A stretch of 64,000 nucleotides of DNA, from contig OX335656.1 in assembly GCA_946894095.1 (NCBI GenBank), positions 2,867,001-2,931,000 of the forward strand, read 5' to 3'. This document shows, piece after piece, positions 43,076 to 54,322 of this stretch (positions are counted from its first letter, which is position 1; every line of letters starts with the position of its first letter). This DNA is from Incurvaria masculella. Lineage: Eukaryota > Arthropoda > Insecta > Lepidoptera > Incurvariidae. The notes under the pieces are model-generated. The model was not told where the DNA came from. It saw only the letters and a list, made by a program, of their open reading frames with translations, and ran no database searches. The position numbers and the translations under genes are program-made.

Positions 43076-43616
43076 GGTGGCCCATCCTGCTCATCTCCCC
43101 ATACAAAAGGGGAAGAAGACCACGCCCATACTTCTTGTCAAAGATCGAAAATTTTGCTCAAAATAGCTTTATTTGATCGAACTAGATGTCTGATGACCAT
43201 TGGCATTGTAAAGTTGTGTTTGGTTTCTAAGTTAGAAGGTCCGAAAGTTCGAATTTTTCGCGCGTTTTATACAATAACTTTGGAGGTGGATTACGCAATG
43301 ATAAAGTAAGAACATCGTAAAAAGATTAGTCATCAGACATAGCTTATTTAATCAAGATTTATGATCTATTTGGTTTTTGTTAGATTTTTGACTACAGCGG
43401 TCGTGGTTTACTTTTAGCTATAAGTCGATTTGAAATTAAAATTTTCGTAAATCTTACCAAATCATACACTATGCACATCGTCTTTTTTGTGGACATGTTG
43501 CATCTTCCTCATCACGGAGCCTGTCTTATTCTTTGAAACAGAGAAGGTCCCAGAGCGCAACAACACGGTTTTGTACCGTGCCCGCGAATGAGTTAGGCCC
43601 GCCGGGTTGGGCCACC
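43076..43616 (+). mobile_element. TTAA-type MITE (541 bp), copy 1 of a head-to-head pair
   Basis: It starts GGTGGCCCATCC and ends GGTTGGGCCACC, so GGTGGCCCA is a 9-bp terminal inverted repeat. The right side is TTAA (43617-43620); the left side is TCAA (43072-43075), probably a mutated TTAA. An internal palindrome GTGCCCGCGAATGAGTTAG is near the right end. There is no transposase. TTAA targeting suggests piggyBac-type mobilisation. Confidence 0.8.
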
Positions 43617-43620
43617 TTAA

Positions 43621-44139
43621 GTGCGGCGGGACTAACTCATTCGCGGGCACGGTAGAAAACCGTGCTGTTGCACTCTGGGACGTTCTCTGTTTCAAAGAAA
43701 AAGACGGGATTCGTGATGAGGAAGATGCAATAGGTCCACAAAAAAGACAATGTGCATGTGATTAACGAAAATTTAAATTACAAAACGACTTATAGCTAAA
43801 AGTAAACCACGACCGCTGTAGTAAAAAATCTAACAAAAACCAAATAAATTATACATCTTAATTAAATAAGCTAAGTCTGATGACTAATATTTTGAAGATG
43901 TTCTTACTTTATCATTGCGTAAGCCACCTCCAAAGTTATTTTACAAAACGCGCGAAAAATTCGAACTTTCGGACCTTATAACTTAGAAAGCAAACACAAT
44001 TTTACAATGCCAACGGTCATTACACATCTAGTTCGATCAAATAAAGCGATTTTGAGCAAAAATTTGGGATTTCTGACAAGAAATATGGGCGTGATCTTCT
44101 TTCACCGTTTTAATGGGCAGTTGAGCGGGATGGCCCACC
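43621..44139 (-). mobile_element. TTAA-type MITE, copy 2 (inverted)
   Basis: This is the inverted counterpart of 43076-43616. Examples are CTAACTCATTCGCGGGCACG, TTCTCTGTTTCAAAGAA, AAAGTAAACCACGACCGCTG and CGCGCGAAAAATTCGAACTT. It ends GGGATGGCCCACC with TTAA at 44140-44143. The inner terminus is short of about 9 bp. It shares the central TTAA (43617-43620) with copy 1, making a ~1.06-kb near-palindrome. Confidence 0.8.
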
Positions 44140-44199
44140 TTAATGGCGAGTGCCACATAGACGAGGTCCACTTCCTCCCAAACAGGTACCGGAGCTGTA

Positions 44200-44480
44200 A
44201 TGCACGCTCATTGCTCGCGACCGAAGCTGCTAGCTAGTTTCAATCAATGCTCGCGACGAAGGCTGACTCCCGTATCTCCAGTATGGTACCGGAGTTGTCC
44301 GTTTGTCACACTCACTTCACGGCTGGCACATGCGGCTGGATCGGTCGGCGCAACTGCTAGCTCAGTTCGGAACGGGACGCTATGGAATGCACTCCCTGCC
44401 GAGGTTTTTCCCCCAAAGTACCACCTGGGGAGAAGAAGCATGGGATGGCACGGTTTTCGCAGCCCCCGTCGAGTTTGAAG
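44200..44480 (+). pseudogene. LINE C-terminal coding relic
   Basis: The frame gives SSVRNGTLWNALPAEVFPPK followed by YHLG. RTAxLWNSLPxEVFPxxY is a recurring C-terminal motif of insect Jockey/R1-group LINEs. The upstream part is degraded and no RT remains. The following GGTTTTCGCAGCCCCCGTC ... GGTCGTCGGGCA is related to the retroposed fragment at 59094-59212, which supports a LINE 3' UTR. Confidence 0.6.
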
Positions 44481-45754
44481 GACCATGAGGGTCGTCGGGC
44501 AACTCTTGTGATGGTCTGGGGTTATGAGTTTCGTTACCCTATCAATTCCCCATACGACGGACGATAACTGTTGACATGCTCTTAATGTTTTACTGGGTTT
44601 TTGAAATGTTGGATTCTACGCTTTCTAAATTGGAAAATATTGGCTAATAATCATTGGAAAAAATATGGTTTTTTTTAATGAAAAATACAGATATTTAAAC
44701 AACAATAAAAAGATACGGACATAGAAAGAAGCTTTCTCAAGTGATCACAAACATTTAATTAAAATATGACTTGTAGGTAAGTCCGCTAGTCCAATGGCAG
44801 GGGCCGTGCAAAATTGCACCTTGGCCAATGGACATATAATGCATTTCTTAAAATTCTCAGTTCTTAGATTTCCTGTGACTTTACGACAGCCGTAACATAA
44901 AAAAAAACAACAAAGAAAGCATCCATTCTTGCACTTTGCCATTCTCGCGGCAAGCTTTCGTCGAATAATCGAAGGGACAGACGAGTGAGCTCATAGAGGG
45001 CAAAGCGATCGCAGAAAACGCCACTTACTGTCCCCAAATATATGGGCCTTCAAAGCCGAACTTCCGGCAGCCTAACAAGGGCCCCACTGCTTTTTCTAAC
45101 CGAAAAGCATTATAATAATTGCACCATCTTTCGACGGAGGGAATTTCGCGAGATTTCGCGGGCTAGGGCCGCGCCCCCACCCCACCTCCCGCACTCCGCG
45201 GCGTCCAAGGCCGCGCATGACATACGACTGTAATTTTTTTTCAACGTTTCTTTTATCGCCGCCATATTTTTCGGTTGTCGATACGCGGCCGTTATTGATA
45301 TGTTCGCGAATGCGGAGTGAATTTTCCTGTTCGTTTCCGTTTCGGGTTGTGACCGAACGCGAAAAGTGTACGGGAGATGGATCTATTAGTCATCGCGTAC
45401 TTTTGGGAGCAGTTTGATGTGAGTAGTTCGCATTTGTCTCCGAAATGATCAATTCTATAAATATTCTCTACTGTATCAGCTCGGTGTTAAGAATGGTCAA
45501 ATTTAATGACGATAAAACAGAAATATCTGTAGATGAAGCAAAAGATCGTACCGTATGGCGCTCTGTCATCTATGCCTACCCCTCCGGAAAAGCGGCGTCA
45601 AGGTATGTATGTATGTAATGGATTCTCTGAACGCACCGGCCAGAATTTATGTATTAAGATGGCCCGAAAGCATCAGAAAATTAAGATTTCTGCGCAACCC
45701 TAGTTAATTCATCATAGCTGTGGTTCCCTGCTCCACTCGGGTCAATTTCCGTTT
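44481..45754. other. Unassigned spacer
   Basis: No gene is recognised. Positions 45140-45215 are GC-rich. Short frames lack motifs. Confidence 0.35.
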
Positions 45755-45759
45755 GGGCA

Positions 45760-46281
45760 TTCACTTGAGCTGAGTCCGGTACAAAACCGTGCTATTGCGT
45801 TCTGGGACCTTCTATGTTTCAAAGAAAAAGACAGGCTCCATGATGAGGCAGGTGCAACATGTTCACAAAGCAGACAATGCACATAGTGTTTGATTTGGTA
45901 AGATTTACGAAGCATTTTATTACAAAACGACTTCTGGCTAAAAGTAAACCACGACAGCTGTAGTCAAGAATGTAACCAAAACTAAATTGATTATACATTT
46001 TCATGAAACAAGCTATGTCTGATGACTAATCTTTTTAAGATGTATAGATTTTATCGTTGAGTAATCCACCTCCAAACATATTGTATAAAACACGCGAAAA
46101 ATTCGAACTTTCAGACCTTATAACTTAGAAAACCAAACACAATTGTACAATGCCAGCGGTCATCAGACCGCTAGTTCGATCAAATAAAACTATTGTGAGC
46201 AAATTTTTGGATCTCTGACAAGATATATGGGCGTGATCTTCTTTCCCCGTTTGTATGGGGAGTTGAGCGGGATGGCCCACC
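45760..46281 (-). mobile_element. TTAA-type MITE, copy 3
   Basis: From GGTACAAAACCGTGC (about 45778) to GGGATGGCCCACC it is collinear with the 43621-44139 copy, and it ends at TTAA (46282-46285). The left terminus is diverged or lost, so the start is approximate. Confidence 0.75.
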
Positions 46282-46414
46282 TTAAGAATCGGAGGATCAA
46301 ATGGAATAAATAATGTTTCATATTCAACTGGTAGTTCCAGAGATTAGCTCGTTCAAACAAAAAAACAAAAACCAAATAAACTCTCCAGCTTTATTATATT
46401 AGTATCGATTTTTT

Positions 46415-46475
46415 TACCACTGTCTCGATTTACTTGATATTTGGTATCTGATATGTAAGAATGTCTGTGCCTGCG
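46415..46475. repeat. Fragment related to the MITE at 4616
   Basis: ACTTGATATTTGGTATCTGATA, cut here as ACTTGATATTTGGTATC, with TGTCTGTGCCTGCG parallels 4697-4750 of the TTAA MITE inside the CR1 LINE. Only about 60 bp is similar. Confidence 0.45.
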
Positions 46476-46517
46476 CGTTTGCAGTTTTTTTACCAAGCGA
46501 TTGTTTTAAGTTGAACT

Positions 46518-46547
46518 TCAACGCGAGCGGAGCCCCGTGGACAGCTA
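46518..46547 (+). mobile_element. Helitron 3' end fragment
   Basis: GCGAGCGGAGCCCCGTGGAC, AG and CTAG (46544-46547) match the hairpin-CTAG end of the Helitron at 27632. The 5' part is not present. Confidence 0.6.
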
Positions 46548-47677
46548 GAGATTATAAAAGCTAACGATTTCCTAGGGAGGGAGAGGGAATTTCATGAGTT
46601 GCTATTACATCGCTAGTTTCAGTACGCCTCTTCTGACCAGCTCGGGGGGGGGGGGGTGCGGGGTGCGGTACAGGAAGGGAAGCCACTTTTCAGAGAACAG
46701 GAAAATAACATCTTATTTTTCGCGAAAACGTTACTTTGCGCTTAATATTTTTTTCTCCTAAATAATTACCCTGAAAGCAATTAATATTACCAAATTGGCT
46801 ATTAAACTGCGTCAGTACTTGGCTAATTAATTAGGTGGGCTATTACTTTGTTTCAATATCATTTTATCTCGGCCCACGCACGGAGGTATACAAGAGTACG
46901 TAATTCAGTTATGGGATGAAAGACTAATATTATCTGATGTAAGCGGTGATGCCTTTTTCAGTTAAGGTTCAAACCTTAGGTCATTTACTTATCTCTTTAA
47001 GGCGCTGCTGGTACTAGCCAGATCGCGAAGTTAGACGAGGCAACCCAAATACATACACACCTTCACGCCGCTTTCGCGGAGGGGTGGGCAGGGATGATAG
47101 AGCGCCATACGGTACGATCACGGCACACCTCTTTCGCTTCATCTACGGACATGCATCTTTTTATACATGCTCTACGATTACGGGTGCTACGTACCAGACC
47201 TTTACGAAGAGTTACATCGATTTGGTCGTGATAAGTAAACTAGCTTATTCTGACGATTAGAAATTCATTATTCCTGGTCCTAAACACTGACGTGTTTTCT
47301 TTAATTCTTCTTCTTGTCGTACAAAATTACTACACAGGATTTGTTCTTTATAAGCGACACTATTGACCGATGTAAGAATACAGGAGACTTTTTTTTTCAA
47401 AATCAACGAGTTTGATTCCCGGTTAGGAAAAGTTTTTTTCAAAAATCTAATAATGCAGTTTTAGTTTTTATCAAAATCGGCCACATGACTCCTTTGCGTG
47501 TGTTTCGCTATTTGTTATCGTTTCGGATTTGGCCCTGAAGGCCCACTTGAAACATTCAACACAACGCGAACGATTTTCGGGGTGGCGTGTTTAAGTGTTT
47601 CATGATCTTTATGTGCGGTTCCTGCACCCGAAAATGTAAGTGGTCAAACTAATTAATACCGAAAGTGCTCTAATCCA
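46548..47677. other. Unassigned spacer with a poly(G) run
   Basis: There is a G homopolymer at about 46645-46657. No coding feature. ATACGGTACGATC at 47104-47116 mirrors CGTACCGTATGGCG near 45547 over a few tens of bases, an inverted dispersed fragment. Confidence 0.4.
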
Positions 47678-47961
47678 TTTTTAGGGTTCCGTACCCAAAG
47701 GGTGAAAACGGAACCCTATTACTAAGCCTCCGCTGTCCGTCCGTCCGTCCGTCCGTCTGTCACAGGGCTGTGTCTCAGTAACCGTAACAGATAGACGGCT
47801 GAAATTTTCACAGAGTGTGTATTTATTTTGCCGCTATAACAACAAATAGATAAGATTAAAAAATAATTAAAATTGAAGGGTGTCCCCATACAAAATACGC
47901 GATTTATTTGTATTATTTTTCCGTCCCGGCCAAGTCCGACTCGCACTTGGCCGGTTTTTTT
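47678..47961 (-). repeat. Family A dispersed repeat, copy 5
   Basis: It runs from TTTTTAGGGTTCCGTACCCA to GCACTTGGCCGGTTTTTTT. It is close to copy 3 with a shorter GTCC tract. The GGTACGGAACCC segment near the hairpin end is replaced or deleted (TTTTTCCGTCCCGGCCAAG). Confidence 0.92.
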
Positions 47962-48327
47962 CCTCATTATTTATCTTTTCTGTTTCGAAATAAGTGTATG
48001 TGTTGCTGTTTTAAATAAAACACATATTTGAACTTTTAACCGCGTTATCATTTATATATGTAACTATACTGTAATCTTCATGCCTAGTATTTTTAAATAA
48101 ACCTTTAAATATCGCTATAATTAATAATTAAACTGTATTTGAATTTGAATATTAATATTTAAAGGAAGGCGTGACGCGTAGGAGCGTGCATCTTGACTCA
48201 TTTCATTATGTAAGTGAGTGGCGATTTATTAAAGTTATTCTCAAAGTTACCCGCACTCATCTAAGTTGCACTTCGTTAGAACTTGTTTAGTTCTCTCAGC
48301 CCCGAGTTGCATTATCAAGCAGACTAA
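47962..48327. other. Unassigned AT-rich spacer
   Basis: Nothing is recognised. Confidence 0.4.
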
Positions 48328-48482
48328 GCCCCGGTTGTACGAAGAGACGGCCGAGTTAATCAATGTTCAAACACGTCACTTATAAGTGTTCCATACTGCA
48401 TAGAGTATGCATAGAGTTCCGTCCATACTGTCCACACAAAGTGACGTGTTTGATCATACTTTGACGTTGATTTTGATTTTCT
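48328..48482. mobile_element. Family D MITE, copy 3
   Basis: CTAAGCCCCGGTTGTACGAA and GAGTTAATCAATGTTCAAAC are the reverse of the right end of the 10110 copy. AAGTGACGTGTTTGATCA and TTTGACGTTGATTTT give the other arm. The second outer terminus is lost. Confidence 0.8.
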
Positions 48483-49483
48483 GGGATGTTCTGGGAAGCA
48501 GAAACAAACAATACCTCGGGCACAGGGATTCCTCTTTCCCGCGGATCCTGCGAATGGGGAAGACAACTGCTAATATATTTATCACTACAGGTGGGGTCTA
48601 GCCTAAAAGATCTGTCAAAGCTGTCAGACACCCTACAAAATACAACAGAATAGATTTGTTTTTTTTTATTACTAAATATTTTATTGAAATTATTCAATTT
48701 CCGCCATATTATTCCTAAAAAAATTGTTCCAAATTATGCTAATCAACCTAAAAAATAAAACAAAAAAGATTTGAATTTTTTTATTACTAAATATGTTATT
48801 CAAATGACTCAATGTCCTAAATAAATTGTTCCAAATTATGCTATTCAAATGAAGTCATGGGAAAGAAAATATAACCTGCACATGTAACCTATGATATTTA
48901 ATTTCAAACTATGTGCTAGTCAATTACATTAAAATTAGTTTAATAAAAAACACTTTTTTTTTTTCAAACCTTATTTAACTGCATAGTATACAAATTTTGC
49001 GTATGGACTCAATTTACAAGCTGTAAAATACAAAATGAGGCGACGCAGAATTAAGTACCGTAGTCCCTGTGACTTTGACTTCGAATCAGGTTTGTTTTCA
49101 GGAGAGGAATTCGCTTCGACAATATTTGGTACTCTGGTAATCGATCGGAGCGCCGCACGAAATGAGTGGAACATTCAAATAATTGCAAATCCTTCAATAA
49201 GCGATCCGTAAATGCCCCCGGAACTTATCGGAAGTTATTTACGGATTCATTAAGGATTCAGGAGTTTTAGAATTAGCGCTAGAATTGGTATCCTGTTCTG
49301 TGTTAGGTACCATGTAAATGATGATTGCTCTTTTCACTAGAATAATTTAGTTTGTATTACCTGTTAATTTAAAATGAGATGTTATTATGGTAGTCAATTT
49401 TCCCTCCCCCAATGTTTATATAATGTTCTTTGTTAGCAGTAGGTATCTATCAACAATTGAAAACTTGTTTGCAATTATTAATA
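48483..49483. other. Unassigned AT-rich spacer
   Basis: TTTTTTATTACTAAATATKTTATT and TCCTAAA-AAATTGTTCCAAATTATGCTA occur twice (48660-48740 and 48776-48845), a diverged tandem duplication of about 115 bp. No gene. Confidence 0.45.
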
Positions 49484-50117
49484 AACCAGCCAAGTGCGAG
49501 TCGGACTCGCACACGAAGGGTTCCGTACCATCGTACATGATTTAACACCAAAAAATCACGTTTTTTCACCCTTTAATTTTCAATATTTTTTTAATACCTA
49601 TTTGTTGTTATAGCGGCAATATATCTGTGAAAACGGACGGTCGGTTAGACGGACGGACAGCGGAGGCTTAGTAATAGGGTTCCGTTGGCTCGTAGCCTAG
49701 TGGCGCGGCGACTGGCCTAGCTTACCAGAGGCCTGGGTTCAATACCGACTTGCACCACTGTCTTTCTCTTTCCGAGTTCGATAAGTGCATTTTCGTCACC
49801 AATGCGAGCTGCTCCATGGTTCGGAATCCATGTAAAACTGTAGGTCCCCTTCCCCTACTAGGTGGTAGGGTTTAAGCCCGCCGGGTTGGTACCATCGCAT
49901 TGGATGAAAAGATGGTCGAAGCGGCAATGAAGAATTGTCCGTGTTTTCCATCCAGTTCAATCTAGCCGTGCTCATAAAGGGAAGGTCCTGGCATGGCACC
50001 AAATTCCTTCGGGAATGTGATGTATTGGGCTAATAAAATAACGGTAGTTGTGTGGTATTAGCCATCCATGTCAGGTCGCTTAAAAAAAAAAACCCTTTGG
50101 TTACGGAACCCTTAAAA
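49484..50117 (+). repeat. Family A dispersed repeat, copy 6, split by a SINE
   Basis: The first part 49484-49685 runs from AACCAGCCAAGTGCGAGTCG to GGCTTAGTAATAGGGTTCCG. The remaining end CCTTTGGTTACGGAACCCTT follows at 50093, after the SINE at 49686-50090. This gives the relative age: repeat first, SINE later. Confidence 0.88.
49686..50090 (+). mobile_element. Full-length SINE, tRNA-head subfamily
   Basis: The A box TAGCCTAGTGG (49693-49703) and B box GGTTCAATACC (49737-49747) are spaced as in tRNA genes. The TGTCTTTCTCTTTCCGAG linker, shared body and tail TCAGGTCGCTTAAAAAAAAA follow. Pol III transcription is inferred. It is inserted into family A copy 6. Confidence 0.93.
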
Positions 50118-50312
50118 CGGGGATCCAGTCACTAGTAGGATACCTGTATTAGTATTATTTCCAGAAATGTTCCCAACGTTCGCGTGACCGACAGCTGTCA
50201 GACTATAAGGGTCCCTTTTACTTGTTTGCGACGGGACCCTAAAAATGACAAACCCTGCGAAGTGTATGGCCGACTTTTCGCCATAGGAAATCGATCCGGC
50301 ATAAAAACACTC

Positions 50313-50562
50313 CGGGACTCGCACACGAAGGGTTCCCTACCATCGTACAAGATTTAACACCATTTTTATTTTGTATTTTCACCTATTTGTTGTTACAGCG
50401 GCCAAATAAATACACACCTGTGAAAATGTCAGCTGCCTACCTATTACTGTTCATGAGATACAGCCCTGTGACAGACGGACGGACCGACGGACGGGCGGAC
50501 GGACAGCGGAGGCTTAGTGATAGGGTTCCGTGGGCACGCTTTGCGTACGGAATCCTAAAAAA
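50313..50562 (+). repeat. Family A dispersed repeat, copy 7
   Basis: GACTCGCACACGAAGGGTTC starts the copy after loss of the first hairpin arm. GACGGACGGACCGACGGACG is the microsatellite, and the end is GCGTACGGAATCCTAAAAAA. A short GACGGGACCCTAAAAATG at 50230-50247 may be the end of another decayed copy. Confidence 0.9.
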
Positions 50563-51059
50563 GACTAATTCGAGCTTGAAATATACGTCTAATGGGGGAA
50601 ATAGTTAACGGAAACTAGCTTTCCACTCCAATGCGCTTAGAATGGCGGAATGGATATAAAAAGTAGAAGTAATATAAAAAAGACATTTTGGCTCTTTTCC
50701 AAAATCAAAAGAATGACAGTGTTATGGTAAATAATCTTTGCCACGGGCCATTACAAATATATAAGATAGCTGTTTTGTAAATGTCCTATCCTTGTTCCCG
50801 CATTAAGGGGGGTGAGTCCAAATAGCATAGCACACACAGAGCATACTTTCGCGGGGGCTCAGTAAACAAACGTAGTAATTAAGCCGGCGCGGCGCCGCTC
50901 GGACCTTCATCTTTATCGGATTAGCATCCCCTCTAATGTCCGGTCGCGCTGTGATTAGGTGCCGCCACCGAGCGTGGTAGGGCGGGAGTGACACAAACTC
51001 CTAATTGTTCCTTCATGGCCAAATCCAAAACTGTAATTAATAACGAGAAAGACAGCCTG
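50563..51059. other. Unassigned spacer
   Basis: Nothing is recognised. Confidence 0.4.
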
Positions 51060-51195
51060 TTACTGATAAACCCAGATCATCGTCTGAATGGTTATACAAT
51101 GTTTGGTCCCTTTCTCTCGATTTCGAAACTGCATGTCAATGCAAAGGACAAAACATTGTATAACTATTCAGACGCTGATCTGGGTTTATTAGTAA
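51060..51195. repeat. Long hairpin (50-bp arms, 46/50 paired)
   Basis: The left arm 51060-51109 (starting TTACTGATAAACCCAGATCA) and right arm 51146-51195 pair with four mismatches around a 36-nt loop. A transcript would give a stem long enough for small-RNA processing. A small fold-back element is equally possible. No terminal target duplication was seen. Confidence 0.85.
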
Positions 51196-51451
51196 GAGGA
51201 TCAAAGTAAAAAATAAAAACTGCATTATTAGATGTTAGAAAAAATATTCTTTCCAGCCGGGAATATAATTCGTTATTTTGAGAAAAATAACACAGCCTGT
51301 ATTATTGCACCAGCCAATAGTGCCGCTTATAAGGAACACATTCATTGAAGGAATGTTATACGGCAAAGCAACGGAAAGTGTTGATTTTTAATAAACTGAT
51401 ATATATTTTCAAGCATTTATGCAATACCTAATACCTTTACTTATCGTTTTC

Positions 51452-51818
51452 GCGGCTTGTAGCTTAGGGGCGGGTGGACTTGCCAGAGGTCGTGGAGTCA
51501 GATCCCGGCCTTGGTCTTTCACTACTTTCTTTCTCTTTCTGAGTTGGGTAAGTGCTGTTACAAAGGCGAGTTGTTTCATGGTTCGGAATCCATGTAAAAC
51601 TGTAGGTATCTTCCCATACTAGGTGGTAGGGTTAAACCAGCCCGGTTTACTACCATCGCGTTGGGTGAAAAGATGGTCGAAGCGGCAATGAAAAATTGTC
51701 CCGTGTTTTCGATTCAGTTCGCGGTAGCCGTGCTAATAAAGGGGAGGTCCTGGCATAGTTGGGCTAATGTGATAGTGGGTGGTGGTATTTGCCATCCATG
51801 TCCAGTCAATGAAAACAA
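51452..51818 (+). mobile_element. SINE, tRNA-head subfamily, diverged
   Basis: GCGGCTTGTAGCTTAGGGG and GTGGAGTCAGATCCCGG are eroded A/B boxes. CTTTCTTTCTCTTTCTGAG, ATGGTTCGGAATCCATGTAA, GATGGTCGAAGCGGCAATGA and GCCATCCATGTCCAGTCAAT follow. A stretch of about 30 bp before the tail is missing. Confidence 0.88.
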
Positions 51819-51837
51819 GAAAAATGCGCTGACGGTA

Positions 51838-51978
51838 ACGCCAGCCAGTCAGTTCACTTTTGAATTCGCTTACTCCTAATTTTCTCGAGCTCCAACGACA
51901 CGTAAGATCGTTTTAGTGCAACGTACATTCGATGTTGCGCGACCCGAATTCGTAAGCGAACGGACTGGCCGGCGCCAC
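51838..51978. mobile_element. Family B fold-back element, copy 2
   Basis: The left arm CGCCAGCCAGTCAGTTCACT and right arm CGAACGGACTGGCCGGCGCC are inverted. The centre has CGACACGTAAGATCG, TTTAGTGCAACGTACATTCG and ATGTTGCGCGACCCGAATTC. It immediately follows a SINE. Confidence 0.8.
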
Positions 51979-53253
51979 GGTCAGTACATTATCTCTAAAA
52001 CATGCGTGTCGATCGCCGCTTTCGTCCTTCCTGGCTCTATGGGTGCCGCCGCCGGCAACCGGTTATCCGTACGCAGATTGTCCGGAAAATGGCTCTTGTC
52101 GGAGTAATCGCGCGCGTTAAAATAGTAATTACCTATTTATGGTAGCGCCCGGCCGTTTGAACGCTCCAAGGGGACATACTTTGAGCGTAAAAGCAGTGGC
52201 TGTTTGAACTTAGCACCCAAATTATATGTAACACGAGCATAGCGGTGCGTGTCGAGCATAGCCTTTGGCTGACGATTTTCGCTTCTAAGTTTATTTAAGA
52301 TTAAGTTTGTTAATTTGTAAAAAAATCTCTAACACCCCTGCAATAAAATTATCATTTGATGCTGAACTTGATATTAAAGAAAAGAAAATTACTGGAAAAC
52401 TAAATTGGATGATTTCCCTAATAATTCGCTAAGAGTGTTCATATCAGACAGCAGGTTGCAGGGCAACATGACTTTAGAAATAAAGAAAGAAATACTTTTT
52501 TGTGCAAATTACATTAAAAAACTATACACAGAACAATTAAAACTAGACTAAGTCACTGCTTAGAAATAGACCCTATGAACTCGCAAATAGACACATTTTT
52601 ATTTGAGTCTTTCGTAGCTCGCTAAGTAAAATTAATATTTATATTGTCTGTTCCGTCTGTTACATTTTCATGTTAAGCAAAAATGTCTTTACGCTGACCA
52701 AATATATCGAGACTGGTGGATATTCCGTTGTACATTGTCATGTTTCTGTTGACTGTAGCATGCAATTTACCTTTACGTATGACATTGAACCAGTGCGCGA
52801 GACAGGGTCGCACTTGGTTTTGTGTCTGACTGTTAGCGAACGCGCATTGGAGCAGTTGCACCAGGCAGTATCCCCACTATTTCATATACTTCCGAGGTGA
52901 CAATGGGACGTTATATATTCACCTAAATACAATGTCGCTCGCTCTGGAGAGGCAGTTTCTTAGTGCTCGTTCCGCTGACCGCACGGCACTTAGCGAATTA
53001 GCTCGTGTCACAGCATAATGGCTAATGCGGACGAGGGTACGGCGCGGGGCGCGGGGAGGGGCGTTAGCCGGCTTCGAATTAGGCTCGGCTAGGCTGCGTT
53101 CACACTGCGATTGTTGCCAGCCAAGAGGCGGAAGCCAGAGTCGGCAGCCTGCCGTAGTCAATAAGAGTCATAGTTGCGTGGAAGAAACTGTTTTGTTACT
53201 TCCGCGCTGTTAAAACATGAAATAAAACATAATAACAAAAAGCCAAGATTGTG
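51979..53253. other. Spacer with a LINE 3' tail
   Basis: 52493-52580 (AAAGAAAGAAATACTTTTTTG, cut here as AAAGAAAGAAATAC, then TGTGCAAATTACATT) resembles the CR1 3' tail at 37918. The rest is unassigned, with GC-rich sequence at 53030-53160. Confidence 0.45.
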
Positions 53254-53542
53254 AAAAACCGGCCAAGTGCGAGTCGGACTCGCACACGAAGGGTCCCCTA
53301 CCATCGTATTTAAATCTTATACGATGCACAAAAAATAAGTTAAAAAAAGGGATCCTTTATTTTTTATTGTTTTCGAATTTTACCTGTTTGTTGTTATAGC
53401 GGCAAAAGAAATACGCACTCTGCGAAAATTTCAGCAGTTATTACGGTTTATGAAATACAGGCCTGTGATAGACGGACGGACGGACAGTGGAGGTTCAATA
53501 ATAGGGTTCCGTGGGCACCCTTTGGGTACAGAACTCTAAAAA
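53254..53542 (+). repeat. Family A dispersed repeat, copy 8
   Basis: It runs from AAAAACCGGCCAAGTGCGAG to TTTGGGTACAGAACTCTAAA. The hairpin is intact and the microsatellite short. It is full length. Confidence 0.93.
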
Positions 53543-54322
53543 CACTAACTGTGTGATGTGTGGTGAAGGTGTGATGCATCGCATTGCACAGTCAGTGCAG
53601 CGAGCCGAGCCGGTCGATCCGAGCGCCGCGTGCTTCACTCGACTGTCGGTTTTTCGCGAATCCCTTTGAGTGTTACATTACAAATCAGCAAAGGTGGAGT
53701 GCGTCGTCGCGATTTATGCATATCCCTTTTTTACTACATTTTTTTTAACCAATTTAACGGTTTAAGTGACAGTACCATGGGACAAGGAGAAAACGCATAT
53801 AGATAAATACAGAGAAAAAGAAATTGTGTGGCCATTCTATTTAAACTAGAGCATGATTCAAGCCAAGTGCTCGGAGGGAGCGTTCACCGCATTTTTGTCG
53901 CCGTAATGTTCGCCTCGAACGAAAAGTTACAAAATAATGTCACAAGTTAGCCGCCAATCCTTTCACAATGTTTCAATATAGAAACGATGAACAATTCTCA
54001 TGATATTTTTGTTTTAAAGTACATTACTTTTCTTTCTTTTTACTGATATTTACTAATTATAGTTATTAAAAAAATTCGGTAAACACACACAGGTTATATG
54101 TCATGTTAACGTTGTCCGGTATGCCGTATTGAGTTTCCCCGACATGATTCGACCTCTGCGGTGCGGGCTTATTCAGGTCCTTGAGCTCGGCTAGTCAAAA
54201 GTCAACTGACGCCCGTCAGCTTGTGTCAGAATATATGTTGTTTTTACTCCTTGTTACTTCCTATGTTCTTTATGCAGACATTTATTATCCAGATTTAAAT
54301 TTAAAAAAAAACTTTACTGACG
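53543..54322. other. Unassigned spacer
   Basis: No gene or repeat is recognised. Confidence 0.4.

Noticed and set aside
44007..44237. 76-aa plus-strand open frame
   Set aside because: It lies largely in the TTAA MITE and runs across its end into unrelated sequence.
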